A DNA stretch of 64,000 bases from Prinia subflava (taxonomy: Eukaryota; Chordata; Aves; Passeriformes; Cisticolidae). Position 1 is the stretch's first letter, and each line of letters begins with the position of its first letter. A program made the translations under genes and the position numbers. This document shows positions 21,369 to 30,517 of this stretch, piece by piece. The notes below the pieces were generated by a model that worked only from the letters and a program-made list of their open reading frames with translations, did not search any database and had not been told where the DNA came from. The DNA is taken from assembly GCF_021018805.1 (NCBI RefSeq), contig NC_086283.1:22719662-22783661 (forward strand), in the 5' to 3' direction.

Positions 21369-21779
21369 GGGATGTGGGTTTGTGCTGTGCTCTAGGGAAG
21401 CCTTTTCCCATCCCACCAGGGCAGGGGCTGTGTCACCCCTGGCCAGGCCACTTGGCTTCAGCTGGGGGTGGCCCAAACCTGGGAACTCTTGGGAAAGGTG
21501 CTGCAGCTTTTTCGGACCAACAACCAATGCCCAATGCCCGGGGTCTTGCCTAAGGACAGGCAACTCCCTTTTTGTCCCTTCACGAGCCTGCCCTGCCTGT
21601 CTGGAGCCCTCTTTCCTGCTGGGAATACCATTCCATTAGGAAATAGAAGGAAAAGGTAAATGAAGGACGTGAGCAGCCACTAAAACCTGAATCAGCACAA
21701 AGCCAGGGCAGGCTAGGCTGGAGGGTGGAGGGTGCTCAGCGAGGCACCCGGGGCTTGAGGATGGCAGTGGAGCAGTTGG
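21369..21779. other. Unique noncoding DNA
   Basis: No repeat, exon or RNA gene was recognised. Confidence 0.5.
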
Positions 21780-22070
21780 CAGGATAATTATTACAGGCAG
21801 AAAACAAAGGAGAGTGACAATTTTCATGTGGCTGGATTCAGCCCTCGTGCTTCTTAATTCCCGCGGAACAAAGAGCTATAATTGTTCTCAATAGCGAGGA
21901 GGGGAAGAACCTAATTTCCAATGTGAGTCAGAGAAGCTTTCAAGCAGGGGGTGGGTGGAAACTATTTATAAAGGACCATTAGGGAAAATCAGATTTCTAC
22001 GCACAGTAAACAGAACACAGAAATAAAGCATCTATTTATATGTGAGTGTGGAAAGCTTGTCCCGAGCAGC
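21780..22070. promoter_or_regulatory. Candidate conserved noncoding element (SOX- and MEF2-like motifs)
   Basis: AT-rich unique DNA. Near 21868-21890 AACAAAG and AATTGTT are arranged head to head with six bases between, which resembles a SOX dimer site. CTATTTATAA near 21962 fits the MEF2 consensus YTAWWWWTAR. Both are short motifs that could occur by chance. Confidence 0.35.
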
Positions 22071-23449
22071 GCAGCGCCCTGGTGACACCACGGGTCACCC
22101 CGCGGGGCCGAGGAGGGTTGTGGTGGCTTCGTGATGGAACAATGCCTTCCTCCAGCAGGCAAACAAAGCTTGTCCCATCCTTCCTGTGCTGCCTTTAGAG
22201 AGAGAGAGAGGAGAAAAAAAAATTAATTGAACAATTGTCTTTGTTTGGCCAAAAATGTGTGGAAAGCAAACACCAAAGCGCTGTGCCAGAGTCATTGTGG
22301 AGATGAGCTCCCGGTTTGCTCAGTGCTTGTGTGCCCAGGTAAACTGGCATCCTGCTGCAGCCAGCACTAGTGGAATATTTACAGTTCTGTATTCCCAGCG
22401 TGGAGAAAAACCCTATAAATAAATAAAACATAAAAATAAATTCTGGTGGTGCTGGAGGGTGGTGAGACTGCAGGCATCAGGTGTGAGAAGAGGCTGCAAC
22501 GCATGCAGAATTTTTTCCTGGGAATTGCCTTACTCCCTGGACTGATGTGCTAAAAGCATCTTACTGGAATTTCAGGAGCCTCAGAGCTAAAGGGAATCTG
22601 CTCCTGGCAGGGCAGAGGGGCCTGGCTGTGAGATTCTTTCTTACAGGAAAGGAGCTTCCCAGTGGTGGGAAGGGCACCAGCTCTGGGTGTTCCTCTGTGT
22701 TGTGACTCCAAGCCCAGCTCAGCCCTGTGTTCACATTTTGGGACTAGGACAGGAATATTTCACTGCAGCCACTCAATAAAAGTGAAATGCAAGCAAGAAA
22801 ATTCCTTATGTCACAGATGAGCAATGTGGGCTCCCCCCTCCCCGCTCTCCATGAGGGAATTGCCTCCCTGAGCCTAAATACAGGCTTGAGCAAGGGCTGG
22901 AGGCTTGGCCAGGATAACAAGGACATGGAACAATCAAAGTGATAATCTGCTGATTAGCTCTGGTTTAGTGTAATCTGTTAGGTATCAACTTCACAGAGAG
23001 CTGGCAGTTTTCCTCCGTTACTTTTGGAACTCTAAATCAACCGGGTGAGGGGATCCATTTAGTGTTTTTTAGTGGATTTATTCCCATTTTATGGGTTAAC
23101 GGATAGAAATCAGCGAGCAGGGGTGAGCACAGCCCTGAGCCGTCCCCATGCTGCGGCTCATGCTCCCCCACAGCCCTGCCCTTCTTTCTGCCTCTCCCTT
23201 CGGTGGTGTCTGTGACTGATGACACAGCCTCTGCCTGTGGAGCAAAGCCCGGTTTATGGGATGTCTGCCCTCGCTGCAGAGTTGTGCTCCCAGGCTTGGA
23301 GCGTGAAGGAGAGCTGTTCCCGATGTGAGGTACTTTATGCGCACACAGGACTGATTTATATCTCTTCCAACAAGCTGTTCTTTGCTATCATGAGCCAACA
23401 GGACCCATAGGGTGTTACAAGACATATTACACACAGCCAAGAGCTTTAA
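22071..23449. other. Unique noncoding DNA with several AT-rich patches
   Basis: Contains a short (AG)n stretch near 22199-22212, an AAATAAATAAAA-type patch at 22413-22442, and a conserved-looking block at 22920-23110 with ATCAAAG (TCF/LEF-like) at 22933 and GCTGATTAGC near 22950. No exon was recognised. Confidence 0.35.
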
Positions 23450-23625
23450 TCCCCTTGGGGGAGTGATTACAAACAACTACACACGTCCCAGAGTTGCTTA
23501 ATCACTGTTAAGAAATTTCTTTATAATCTGAGTAAATTACTTTAATTACTTGCAACTACCAATTAGCGTTTGAATGCTTCCACTGAGAAGTTTGCAGGCA
23601 TTAATCTGCTCCCTTGGAATGTGAA
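23450..23625. promoter_or_regulatory. Candidate conserved noncoding element rich in homeodomain-like cores
   Basis: Includes GTGATTACAAACA, TTAATCACTGTTAAG, TTTAATTACTTGCAACTACCAATTAGCG and GCATTAATCTGC, so ATTA cores are packed on both strands over about 170 bases. The reading is from texture only. Confidence 0.35.
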
Positions 23626-24360
23626 ATCAGCGGCTGGAAGATGGCTTTGGTCTGTGCACAGGCAGCAATCTGGCAGGACCGGGAGGCAGCAGCCCCTGCC
23701 CAGCAGCCCCTCCGCAGCCGCCTGCCCTCCGCTCTGATTTATTTGGGAGCTTGAAAGGAGAGTTCAGCGTTTCCACGAGCTTTAGCAGCTGGATAATATT
23801 GCTGGATCCTGGGAAAGGGAGGGCCTGCTTGAACCCTGCCGTGGGCACAGAGGCTCTGCCTTTTGTACCCGAACAAAGCAAACAATCCCAAACTCTCCCT
23901 ACCTGGGAGATCATGCACTCAGACACATCCCACAGCCTCTTTGCTCCCATCCCTGTCTGTGCAGCCCCAGTTATTCCTTAATCTCCAGTGTTGGGGGTGG
24001 GTTTTGCCAGCTCTCAGGTCTGAGCTGAGCTTCCTCTTCAGACATAAGCGCTGGTGAGGTCTGGGCAAGCACAGCTCCGCTCCCCCTTCTCCCACCACCC
24101 TGCTCTGCCAGGAACTCTCAAGCTTGAAATGGCAGGATCAAGGCCTGGACTTGCTTTTCTGGCCATTTTTGAGGCTTTGCCAGCCTGGATCAGGTTCAAA
24201 ATGCTTTTTGTCTTTGATATTTCAGCCCAGGGTGGCTGCTCTGGTCCTCTTTTGCTTCGCTCATCATTAGGAGGGTGCTGGTGTGAGGAGTCTGGGCACA
24301 GCCCCAGAGTGCCCCAGCCTGTGCCCGTGGTGAGACAGAGCAGCTGCCATAGGGGAGGCT
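23626..24360. other. Unique noncoding DNA
   Basis: No repeat, exon or RNA gene was recognised up to the minisatellite. Confidence 0.5.
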
Positions 24361-24710
24361 GGGTCCATGGGCAGGGATCCTGGGAGCTCCATGCTGGGTC
24401 CATGGGCAGTGATCCTGGGAGCTCCATGCTGGGTCCATGGGAAGTGATCCTGGGAGCTCCATGCTGGATCCACGGGCAGGGATCCTGGGTGCTCCATGCT
24501 GGGTCCGTGGGCAGTGATCCTGGGAGCTCCATGTTGGATCCATGGGCAGGGATCCTGGGAGCTCCATGCTGGGTCCATGGGCAGTGATCCTGGGAGCTCC
24601 ATGTTGGATCCATGGGCAGGGATCCTGGGAGCTCCATGCTGGGTCCATGGGCAGTGATCCTGGGAGCTCCATGTTGGAACCATAGGCAGTGATCCTGGGA
24701 GCTCCATCCC
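24361..24710. repeat. 35-bp minisatellite, 10 copies, with 70-bp higher-order unit
   Basis: Ten exact-length 35-bp units start GGGTCC or GGATCC and end GGGAGCTCCATGCT or ATGTT. The last three 70-bp pairs (24501, 24571, 24641) alternate the GGGTCC..GCAGTGATCC..ATGTT form with a GGATCC..GCAGGGATCC..ATGCT form, and the final unit has decayed. Three minus-strand frames of 213 to 299 codons cross it because the unit lacks stops in every minus phase. Confidence 0.95.
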
Positions 24711-25329
24711 AAGCCTCTGCCAAAAGTGCCTCCCCAGCTCTCTCGTAGGCTGTGACTGGGCCTCTGTGCCTGGGGCTCCCACTGCTCCACTCCAGGCAGC
24801 TGCCCGGGCCTGGGGGACAGGAAAGGTGTGTCCACATCCCCAGGCCATGTCTGAAGGGACGAGTACTGTCCCTTCCATGTCACCCCAAAGATGAGCTGAT
24901 GCATCAGCCTCATCCCCCTCCATAAGGCAACAAACACAACTCCCCAGAAATGATGGAGTCACAAGTTATGTGGCCCTTTCCCACGGCACTGACACTGCCC
25001 TGGCCATTCCTGAATCTGTGGGCAGCCCTCAGAGGTTTCCTTTCACCCAAGAATTTTCTTGGCAGAGGAAACCTCTCCCCTCGCACCGAGCCGTGCCGCG
25101 AGCAGGTGAGGAGCTGTTTGGAGCAGGTGTGTGGCTGCTGACTCACTCAGCCCCAAGCTAGGGCCCCTCTGGTGCTGGTAGCAGTCCTGCCACCCTCCCA
25201 TCCCTTGGTGGCTCCCAGGGCATGGAGCGTGGCCGGCCCCTGACCGCGGCCCTGGCACGGGCTGAGCTGCCCCTCCCAGCCAGGGTGGATGTGGCCCAGG
25301 CTCCACCAGCCTCTCCCAGCCGCTGTTTG
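24711..25329. other. Unique noncoding DNA
   Basis: No repeat, exon or RNA gene was recognised. Confidence 0.5.
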
Positions 25330-25510
25330 TGCCTTGTGATACTTTCACATGAGAAACAAATAAGGGCTGATGGTATCTCCTGAAGGAAAAAAACAAGGTT
25401 ACTCCTCTGACCTGATTAATGCAAATAAACTGAACACGGTCCTGTTGCCCGGGGCTTGCAAATTTAATATCTGTTCTCTGCCTCATTTCATGCTGGTTTA
25501 GCCTCTCGCC
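25330..25510. promoter_or_regulatory. Candidate conserved noncoding element
   Basis: AT-rich unique DNA with ACCTGATTAATGCAAATAAAC (perfect POU octamer ATGCAAAT at 25419-25426 beside ATTAAT), TGATACTTTCACATGAGAAACAAATAAGG and GCAAATTTAATATC. It lies next to a CpG-dense core at 25536. Confidence 0.35.
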
Positions 25511-25535
25511 CTGTGACTGCAATTACCTCTGTGGC

Positions 25536-25602
25536 TCTGCCGGGGCGTCGGGGCCGCTTCCCCCGCGCCGCACGTGATGCAGCTTGGGCCGGGGCGCCTC
25601 AC
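25536..25602. other. Small CpG-dense core
   Basis: About ten CpG in about 65 bases by eye, including a CACGTG E-box near 25571. It is too short for an island, but its position beside an AT-rich conserved-looking block is typical of regulatory DNA. Confidence 0.4.
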
Positions 25603-27234
25603 TTTGGTGTTTGGGCTTTCTTCTTCTTGTGGTTTAATTTCCTTTGAGTTTATTAATTATGGCCAGGGGTGGGGGCAAGGAATGTTTGGTTGATACTTCC
25701 TCTTTGCATGGTGCAAAACTTCAGACTTGTAATTCCCCCTTTATTGGATGCCCTGGGTTGGGTCGGGGAAGAGGAGCCAGTCCTGGCTGCAGGGAGCCAG
25801 GGATTGGAACATCTTTTTCCTTGTTCCAGCCTGTGATCCCTGTGCCCAGCTCCCTGCACTGCTCAGTCCATCACTCCCTGAATCCCCTCCACCCTCTTGC
25901 CCTGTGTTTTCCACTGTCTTCACTTGGATGAAGTGACCACTTTGCAAGAAGCTCTGGAAGGTGCTTGGAACCGTTTCATTGGGACATTCTGTTGGTGTGC
26001 CTTGGATCCCTGGGAAAGCAGGCACAGACACCCACATTCCCAGGCCTGGGTGAGCCAAGGGATGTTTCAGATCCAGTACCGGGCATTACCAGCATGACCT
26101 TTGCAGGGCATGAAGCAGATTTTTATTCCAACCCCACCTGCCACAAGCGGGATCTGCATCCAGAATTTATTTTCACATCAAAAGTCTCATGACAACAATG
26201 GGCAGAACTGTCCTGGAGAGATGGGATTTCCGCCCCCTGCTCCCAAGGCATCCTGCACCCCTTCATTGCTTTGGGATGAGTCAGTGTCCAAGGCAGAGGT
26301 GGATGCTGGTGCCCTCCTGGGACACTGGTGCTGTGCCAGGCAGTGTGTGGAGAGGAGGCTGCAGCCCCTTTACCTGTGCCATAGCTGTGCCCACGAGAAG
26401 CAGAGACTCTGCAGCCATGAGCCCAGCCCACTTTCCGCAGCACGACATTCAGTTTGAAGGCACAAAAGCATCTCTGTGAATGGCCCTTTATAATTTCCAG
26501 GCAGGACTGCGAGGGGGGCTCCCACCCTTCTGTTTGCTTACATCTTCCTTCGAGCTGGGAGCTGTCAGGGAGGTGAGAATGAGGGATAGTGACTTCCCGA
26601 GCGTGCCCGGCCCCACGCAAGCGCTCACACACCCAGTGCTGATTCCGCAACTCTTGTTTGGTTCCAGGCCCCAGAGCTGCCAATCTCTGCTGGATTTTGG
26701 TGCCTCTGTTCGAGTCTGTCACGGTGCCTTAATGGCTGTATCACCTTGTGAAGCTTTCAGACATCCTCCCTCCTTTCATCAGCGGTGGGAAACCTGCCAG
26801 GCTCTGACAGGTTCTCCAAAACAAACCAGAGCGCCATGGGAGCAGGAGCTGTGACTGAGAATTGTGACTTTGGCCCCGTGCCCAGTGCCTGCCATGCCCA
26901 AACCTCAGCGTGCCTGCTGGCCCAAACCTTCATCAGTGCCCAGCTTAAAGTGTCATGGGGCCATGACACTGCTAGCCCCAGCCACGGGCTCCACACTCAG
27001 CCCCACCAGAGACAGAGGGTTCTCATCCCTTGGAATAGCAGTGAGGTCCCACCAGCTCATCCAGGCTCCCTGTCCTTGCAAGGTGTCCCTGGGGCACCGT
27101 CCCCCTGTGCCCAGCACCAGGACACCCTGGAGCCCTGTCCCAGCCACAGCTCTCTGCATCTCAGCTGTCCTGCTCTACAGAGCACTCCAAAAGGGATTTT
27201 CCAAGCTGACTTGGGTATTTAGGCTTGCCTGGCA
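25603..27234. other. Unique noncoding DNA
   Basis: TTTATTAATTATGG occurs near 25650. The perfect short palindrome at 26949 is listed separately. No exon or RNA gene was recognised. Confidence 0.45.
26949..26970. repeat. 10-bp perfect inverted repeat, 2-bp spacer
   Basis: AGTGTCATGG and CCATGACACT are separated by GG. It might be a dimeric-factor site or a chance dyad. Confidence 0.85.
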
Positions 27235-27412
27235 TCAGTTTTGGAAGGGGCTGCCCAGGGAGGTTTAGAGTCCCCATGCCTGGAGGTGTCCAAGGAAGGC
27301 TGGACGTGGCACTCAGTGCTCTGGGCTGGGTGAGAAGGTGGGGATGGGGCACAGGGTGAACTCAATGATCTCACAGGGCCTTCCCAGCCTCACTGACTCT
27401 GGGGTTCTGTGG
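27235..27412 (+). mobile_element. CR1 3' fragment, plus orientation, older subfamily
   Basis: GGGGCTGCCCAGGGAGGTT, CCCATGCCTGGAGGTGTCCAAGGAAGGCTGGACGTGGCACTCAGTGCT, AACTCAATGATCTCACAGGGCCTTCCCAGCC and TTCTGTGGTCC follow the CR1 form with GGACGTGGCACTCAGTGCCATGG and CTCGATGATCT. It is clearly a different subfamily from the copy at 30.2 kb. Confidence 0.85.
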
Positions 27413-27829
27413 TCCCAAGAGATTCCCTGGAGAAGTTTTGGTGTTCCCTGGGGAGCCTCGCCATGGCAGTGATTGCCTCCATACAACATACCGGGGCTGG
27501 GCCATGCACGGAGCTCTGAGCAGCTCTTGGGGGCTTGATCCCAGGCAGCATCCGGGGCAGGCTGCATCCCCCTCCCCCTGATCCCTCTGCAAGAGCCTGC
27601 CTGTGGGCAAGAGCTGCTGCAAGCTCCTGGAAACTGCAGAGGACACAGCATTTCATCATTTTGGGGCCCAGACTGTCTCTGCTGCACCAACAAGGGAACT
27701 ATTTGTGTGGTTCAAAGCCTTATTCATTCTGTTGTGGGTTTCTTTTCCAAACCACCCACTTCAAGTTTTGGGCGAAGGTTCAGTTCCATTTTTCTTATTC
27801 CCAGCTCATTTGCCCATCCCTAAAACAAA
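27413..27829. other. Unique noncoding DNA
   Basis: No repeat, exon or RNA gene was recognised. Confidence 0.5.
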
Positions 27830-28110
27830 CATATTGGAGCAAGCATGTGGGGGAGAGGGAGCATTAATCAAAGCAAAGAGGAGGTGAACGTAATGCAAAC
27901 AGGGAACGACAATGCACAGAGTATTTGCATAATCCAGGGAGAAAGCTTTCCTGCTGAAAAGCCAAAGCTACTGGCATGGAAAAGCAAAGGTCTGAACAGG
28001 AACTCCGGTCCTGAGCAGCAACAGACACCGGGGGTAATAAATCAGGGATGTGGGTACAGACATAGCGGTTCCAGCACGCTTCCCAAACTTTGCATTCCGC
28101 GCCTTTGGAA
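27830..28110. promoter_or_regulatory. Candidate conserved noncoding element with paired octamer motifs
   Basis: Contains GCATTAATCAAAGCAAAG, TAATGCAAACAGG (7 of 8 match to a POU octamer) and a perfect ATTTGCAT at 27923-27930, about 30 bases apart in opposite orientation. Moderately AT-rich and unique. No exon was recognised. Confidence 0.35.
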
Positions 28111-28767
28111 GAGGGCCGATCCTGCTTGCTTTGAAGCTCCCAGCCAAGGTGCCTGGACAGCAGCAGGAACAAGCCCAGGCCTGAGGAGCAGGTGCTCAGG
28201 TGGAGCCTGAAGCCCTCAGAAATCCGTGCTGGCCTGGTGCAGATGCTTCCCCAGGACAAGGGTGTCCTGCCAGCTGATACAGTCAGAACAGAGCCCCGAG
28301 CACTGGGAGAGGGTAATGGATGCAATTCCAGGGCTGAGAAATCCATGGATTTAATAGCAGTTGGCATTTTACAAAGGAAATGGCTTTGTGGAGGGGTCTA
28401 TGAAAGCGTGGGGTTTTGGGGAGTGCCCTAGCTGGCATTCCCCACTCCTGGATGACCTTGGGCAAGGTGCTTCACCTTGCTGTGCTTGGGTTTCTGCGAA
28501 GCTGCTCCACAGTGGGGTAATTTTCCCTGCTCCACACATGTGATGTGGCTGTGTTTGTTGGTATTGGTGAATAGTCTGAGAATCCCTGAAGGGATATCTT
28601 AGAGGAAAGGAAGGGAAGTAGAAATCCAGCCAGGATCCTGCCCTAGCAGGAGGTGCAGAGGTGGCAAGGACCTTCATAGATTGAGTTCCCATCTGTGCCA
28701 CATGCAGGCAGTGCCAAGGAGGGAGCAAGGAAGCGTCTGGAGCCCTCAGAACCCTGACCTGAGCTGA
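28111..28767. other. Unique noncoding DNA
   Basis: No repeat, exon or RNA gene was recognised. Confidence 0.5.
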
Positions 28768-28971
28768 AAGCCTAGAGTATGTTTAGCCTGGAGAGGACAG
28801 ATCCGAGGGGGATGAGATGGTGCTCTTCAAATACACAAAAGGAGGCTGAGGGAGAGAGGGTTCCAGTCCAGGTTACATAGGGGCTTGGAGCAACCTGGTG
28901 TTCTCAAACGTGTTGGAACAAGACGAGTTTTAAGTTCCCGAACCCAAGCCCATTCTGTGATTCCATGATTG
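28768..28971 (+). mobile_element. CR1 fragment with internal deletion, plus orientation
   Basis: Begins GTATGTTTAGCCTGGAGAGGAC and GGTGCTCTTCAAATACACAAAAGG (upstream segment), then jumps to GGGGCTTGGAGCAACCTGG and ends CCCAAGCCCATTCTGTGATTCCATGATT. The middle of the 3' part is missing, which implies an internal deletion or a rearranged copy. Confidence 0.8.
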
Positions 28972-29559
28972 TGGACACGGAAATAACAGGATGAAGCAGC
29001 AGCAAGGGAAAAGCAGGGTAGAAAGAGGGAAAGGCAGGAAGGGTGGCACATCTCATACCTGGGGACAGGCTGCCAGCCTGGTCCCATTGCAGACAGAGGC
29101 TCTGCATCCAAGGATCACCAACAGAGTGTGGGAACACGGAGCCCCAGGAATGGCTGGTGGAGAGGTGGCTCTACTTTGCATCAGGTGGGTGCCACCTGCC
29201 CACCCTGAGCCCTGTCCCCAGCCCTCTGCTCTCTCTCTCTGTGTGCCCCAGGGCACCAGTGCCCCACACAGCCCCAGCCCTGGGAGCTGTGTCCCTGCCT
29301 GCCCCTCACGCGGGGCACACAGGGGGTGTGCCATATGTTTCCTTCCCCTGCAATTCCCTGGCTGAAGGTATTTGATCAGACCAGTCATTCAGGAGCCATC
29401 TGTCCCCTGCACAAACACAGCTGATTCTCCTCCCAGCCTCCGAGGGCAGCTCCAGGGGCACACCCAGGTTAGCAGCCTTCGGAAAATGCACCCCGTAAGA
29501 GACGCCAGGCATTCCCAGGGACGGCAGTGGCAGAATATTCAAAGCCCATTCTGCAAATC
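28972..29559. other. Unique noncoding DNA
   Basis: No repeat, exon or RNA gene was recognised. Confidence 0.5.
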
Positions 29560-29968
29560 AGTGCCTTGGACACTAATATAAGTAACTTTAAAAAAGCAGA
29601 GAGAAAGGCAGTCAAGGAGATAAAACCCTGTCATTTCCATTTCTAAGGGATATGAAATGGTGCTTTTGAAAAAAAGCAATTTGTAAACTTTAGATACCAG
29701 CAAATTCCTTGTTTTTTGGATACAATACCAGCTTTGCATATGTGCTGAAAGAAAGAGGGAGAGAAAATAACCCCGAAGCATCCTGCCCACTGCATTAGCT
29801 TTTAAAATAAAACCCATTTATATATAAATGTTGGCTTTTTTCCCAGTCTCTGTAGAAAAGCTTTTTTATATTAAATGCTACAATGAATTAAATTAACCAT
29901 AATGATTTCTTTGTGAATGGAAACCCTTTTTCCTGTGTGACATGTTTTTGATCATTTTTTTTTCCTAG
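29560..29968. promoter_or_regulatory. Long AT-rich candidate conserved noncoding element
   Basis: About 400 bases of AT-rich unique DNA with GGATACAATACC, TTTGCATATG, GCATTAGCTTTTAAAATAAAACCC, TATATTAAATGCTACAATGAATTAAATTAACCATAATG and other homeodomain-like cores. It ends in a pyrimidine run and TTTTCCTAG, like a splice acceptor. This is one of the most conserved-looking parts of the window by texture. Confidence 0.35.
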
Positions 29969-30062
29969 CTACAACAACCCCTGCTCCTATCAAGTTGAGG
30001 ATTTTGTTTGTTCTGCTATTTGCACGCTTCAATACAATTACTACGTGCACTCCATGTTCTGA
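29969..30062 (+). other. Possible small terminal exon (speculative)
   Basis: Directly after the acceptor-like TTTTTTTTTCCTAG the frame from 29970 is open for 30 codons and closes with TGA. The peptide is rich in Tyr and Cys (starts YNNPCSYQVEDF). I recognise no family, and 30 open codons are common by chance. No poly(A) signal follows before the CR1 at 30.2 kb. Confidence 0.12.
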
Positions 30063-30246
30063 GGAGAAATAAGCCACAGATATTCTGGGTGCTGTCTCTG
30101 GATGCAGAGGGGTGGGAACCCCCGACAGACCCATGCTCACCTGTGGCAGCAGGGTCAGGACAGCCCTGTCACCTCCTCCCACGGCCAAGTGCCACAACAG
30201 GCAGCTCCACAACAGCACAGCCAACAGCCCAAGTCACTTTGTACAA
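30063..30246. other. Unique noncoding DNA
   Basis: A short interval before the next CR1. Nothing was recognised. Confidence 0.5.
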
Positions 30247-30517
30247 GTGCCTGGAGGAACAGGGCAAGGGGGAATGGCTTCCCAGAGGGCAGGGTTAGGT
30301 GGGATAGTGGGAAGAAATTCTTCACTGTGAGGGTGGGGAGACCCTGGCACAGGCTACCCAGAAAACCTTTGGATGCTCCATCCCTGGAAGTCTTCAAGGC
30401 CAGGTTGGGTGGGGCTTGGAGCAACCTGGGATGGTGGAAGGTGTCCCTGCCCATGGCAGAGGTGGGAATGGATGGGCTTTGAAGTCCCTTCCCACCCAAA
30501 CCAAGATTCTTTGATTC
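30247..30517 (+). mobile_element. CR1 retrotransposon, 3' fragment, plus orientation
   Basis: GGAACAGGGCAAGGGGGAATGG, GGGCAGGGTTAGGTGGGATA, GGGAAGAAATTCTTCACTGTGAGGGTGGGGAGACCCTGG, CCATCCCTGGAAGTCTTCAAGGCCAGGTTGG, GGGGCTTGGAGCAACCTGG, GGAAGGTGTCCCTGCCCATGGCAG, GAAGTCCCTTCCCACCCAAACC and GATTCTTTGATTC. This is the cleanest 3' end in the window, with a consensus-like order throughout. It is 5' truncated and noncoding. Confidence 0.95.

Noticed and set aside
24361..24710. CRISPR-like array
   Set aside because: Units are contiguous 35-bp tandem copies without spacers, and the genome is vertebrate.
24038..24962. Three long minus-strand frames with a periodic MDPAWSSQDPCPW-like peptide
   Set aside because: The 35-bp minisatellite is stop-free in all minus phases, so every frame looks like a repeat protein. 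No start context, domain or codon bias supports a gene.
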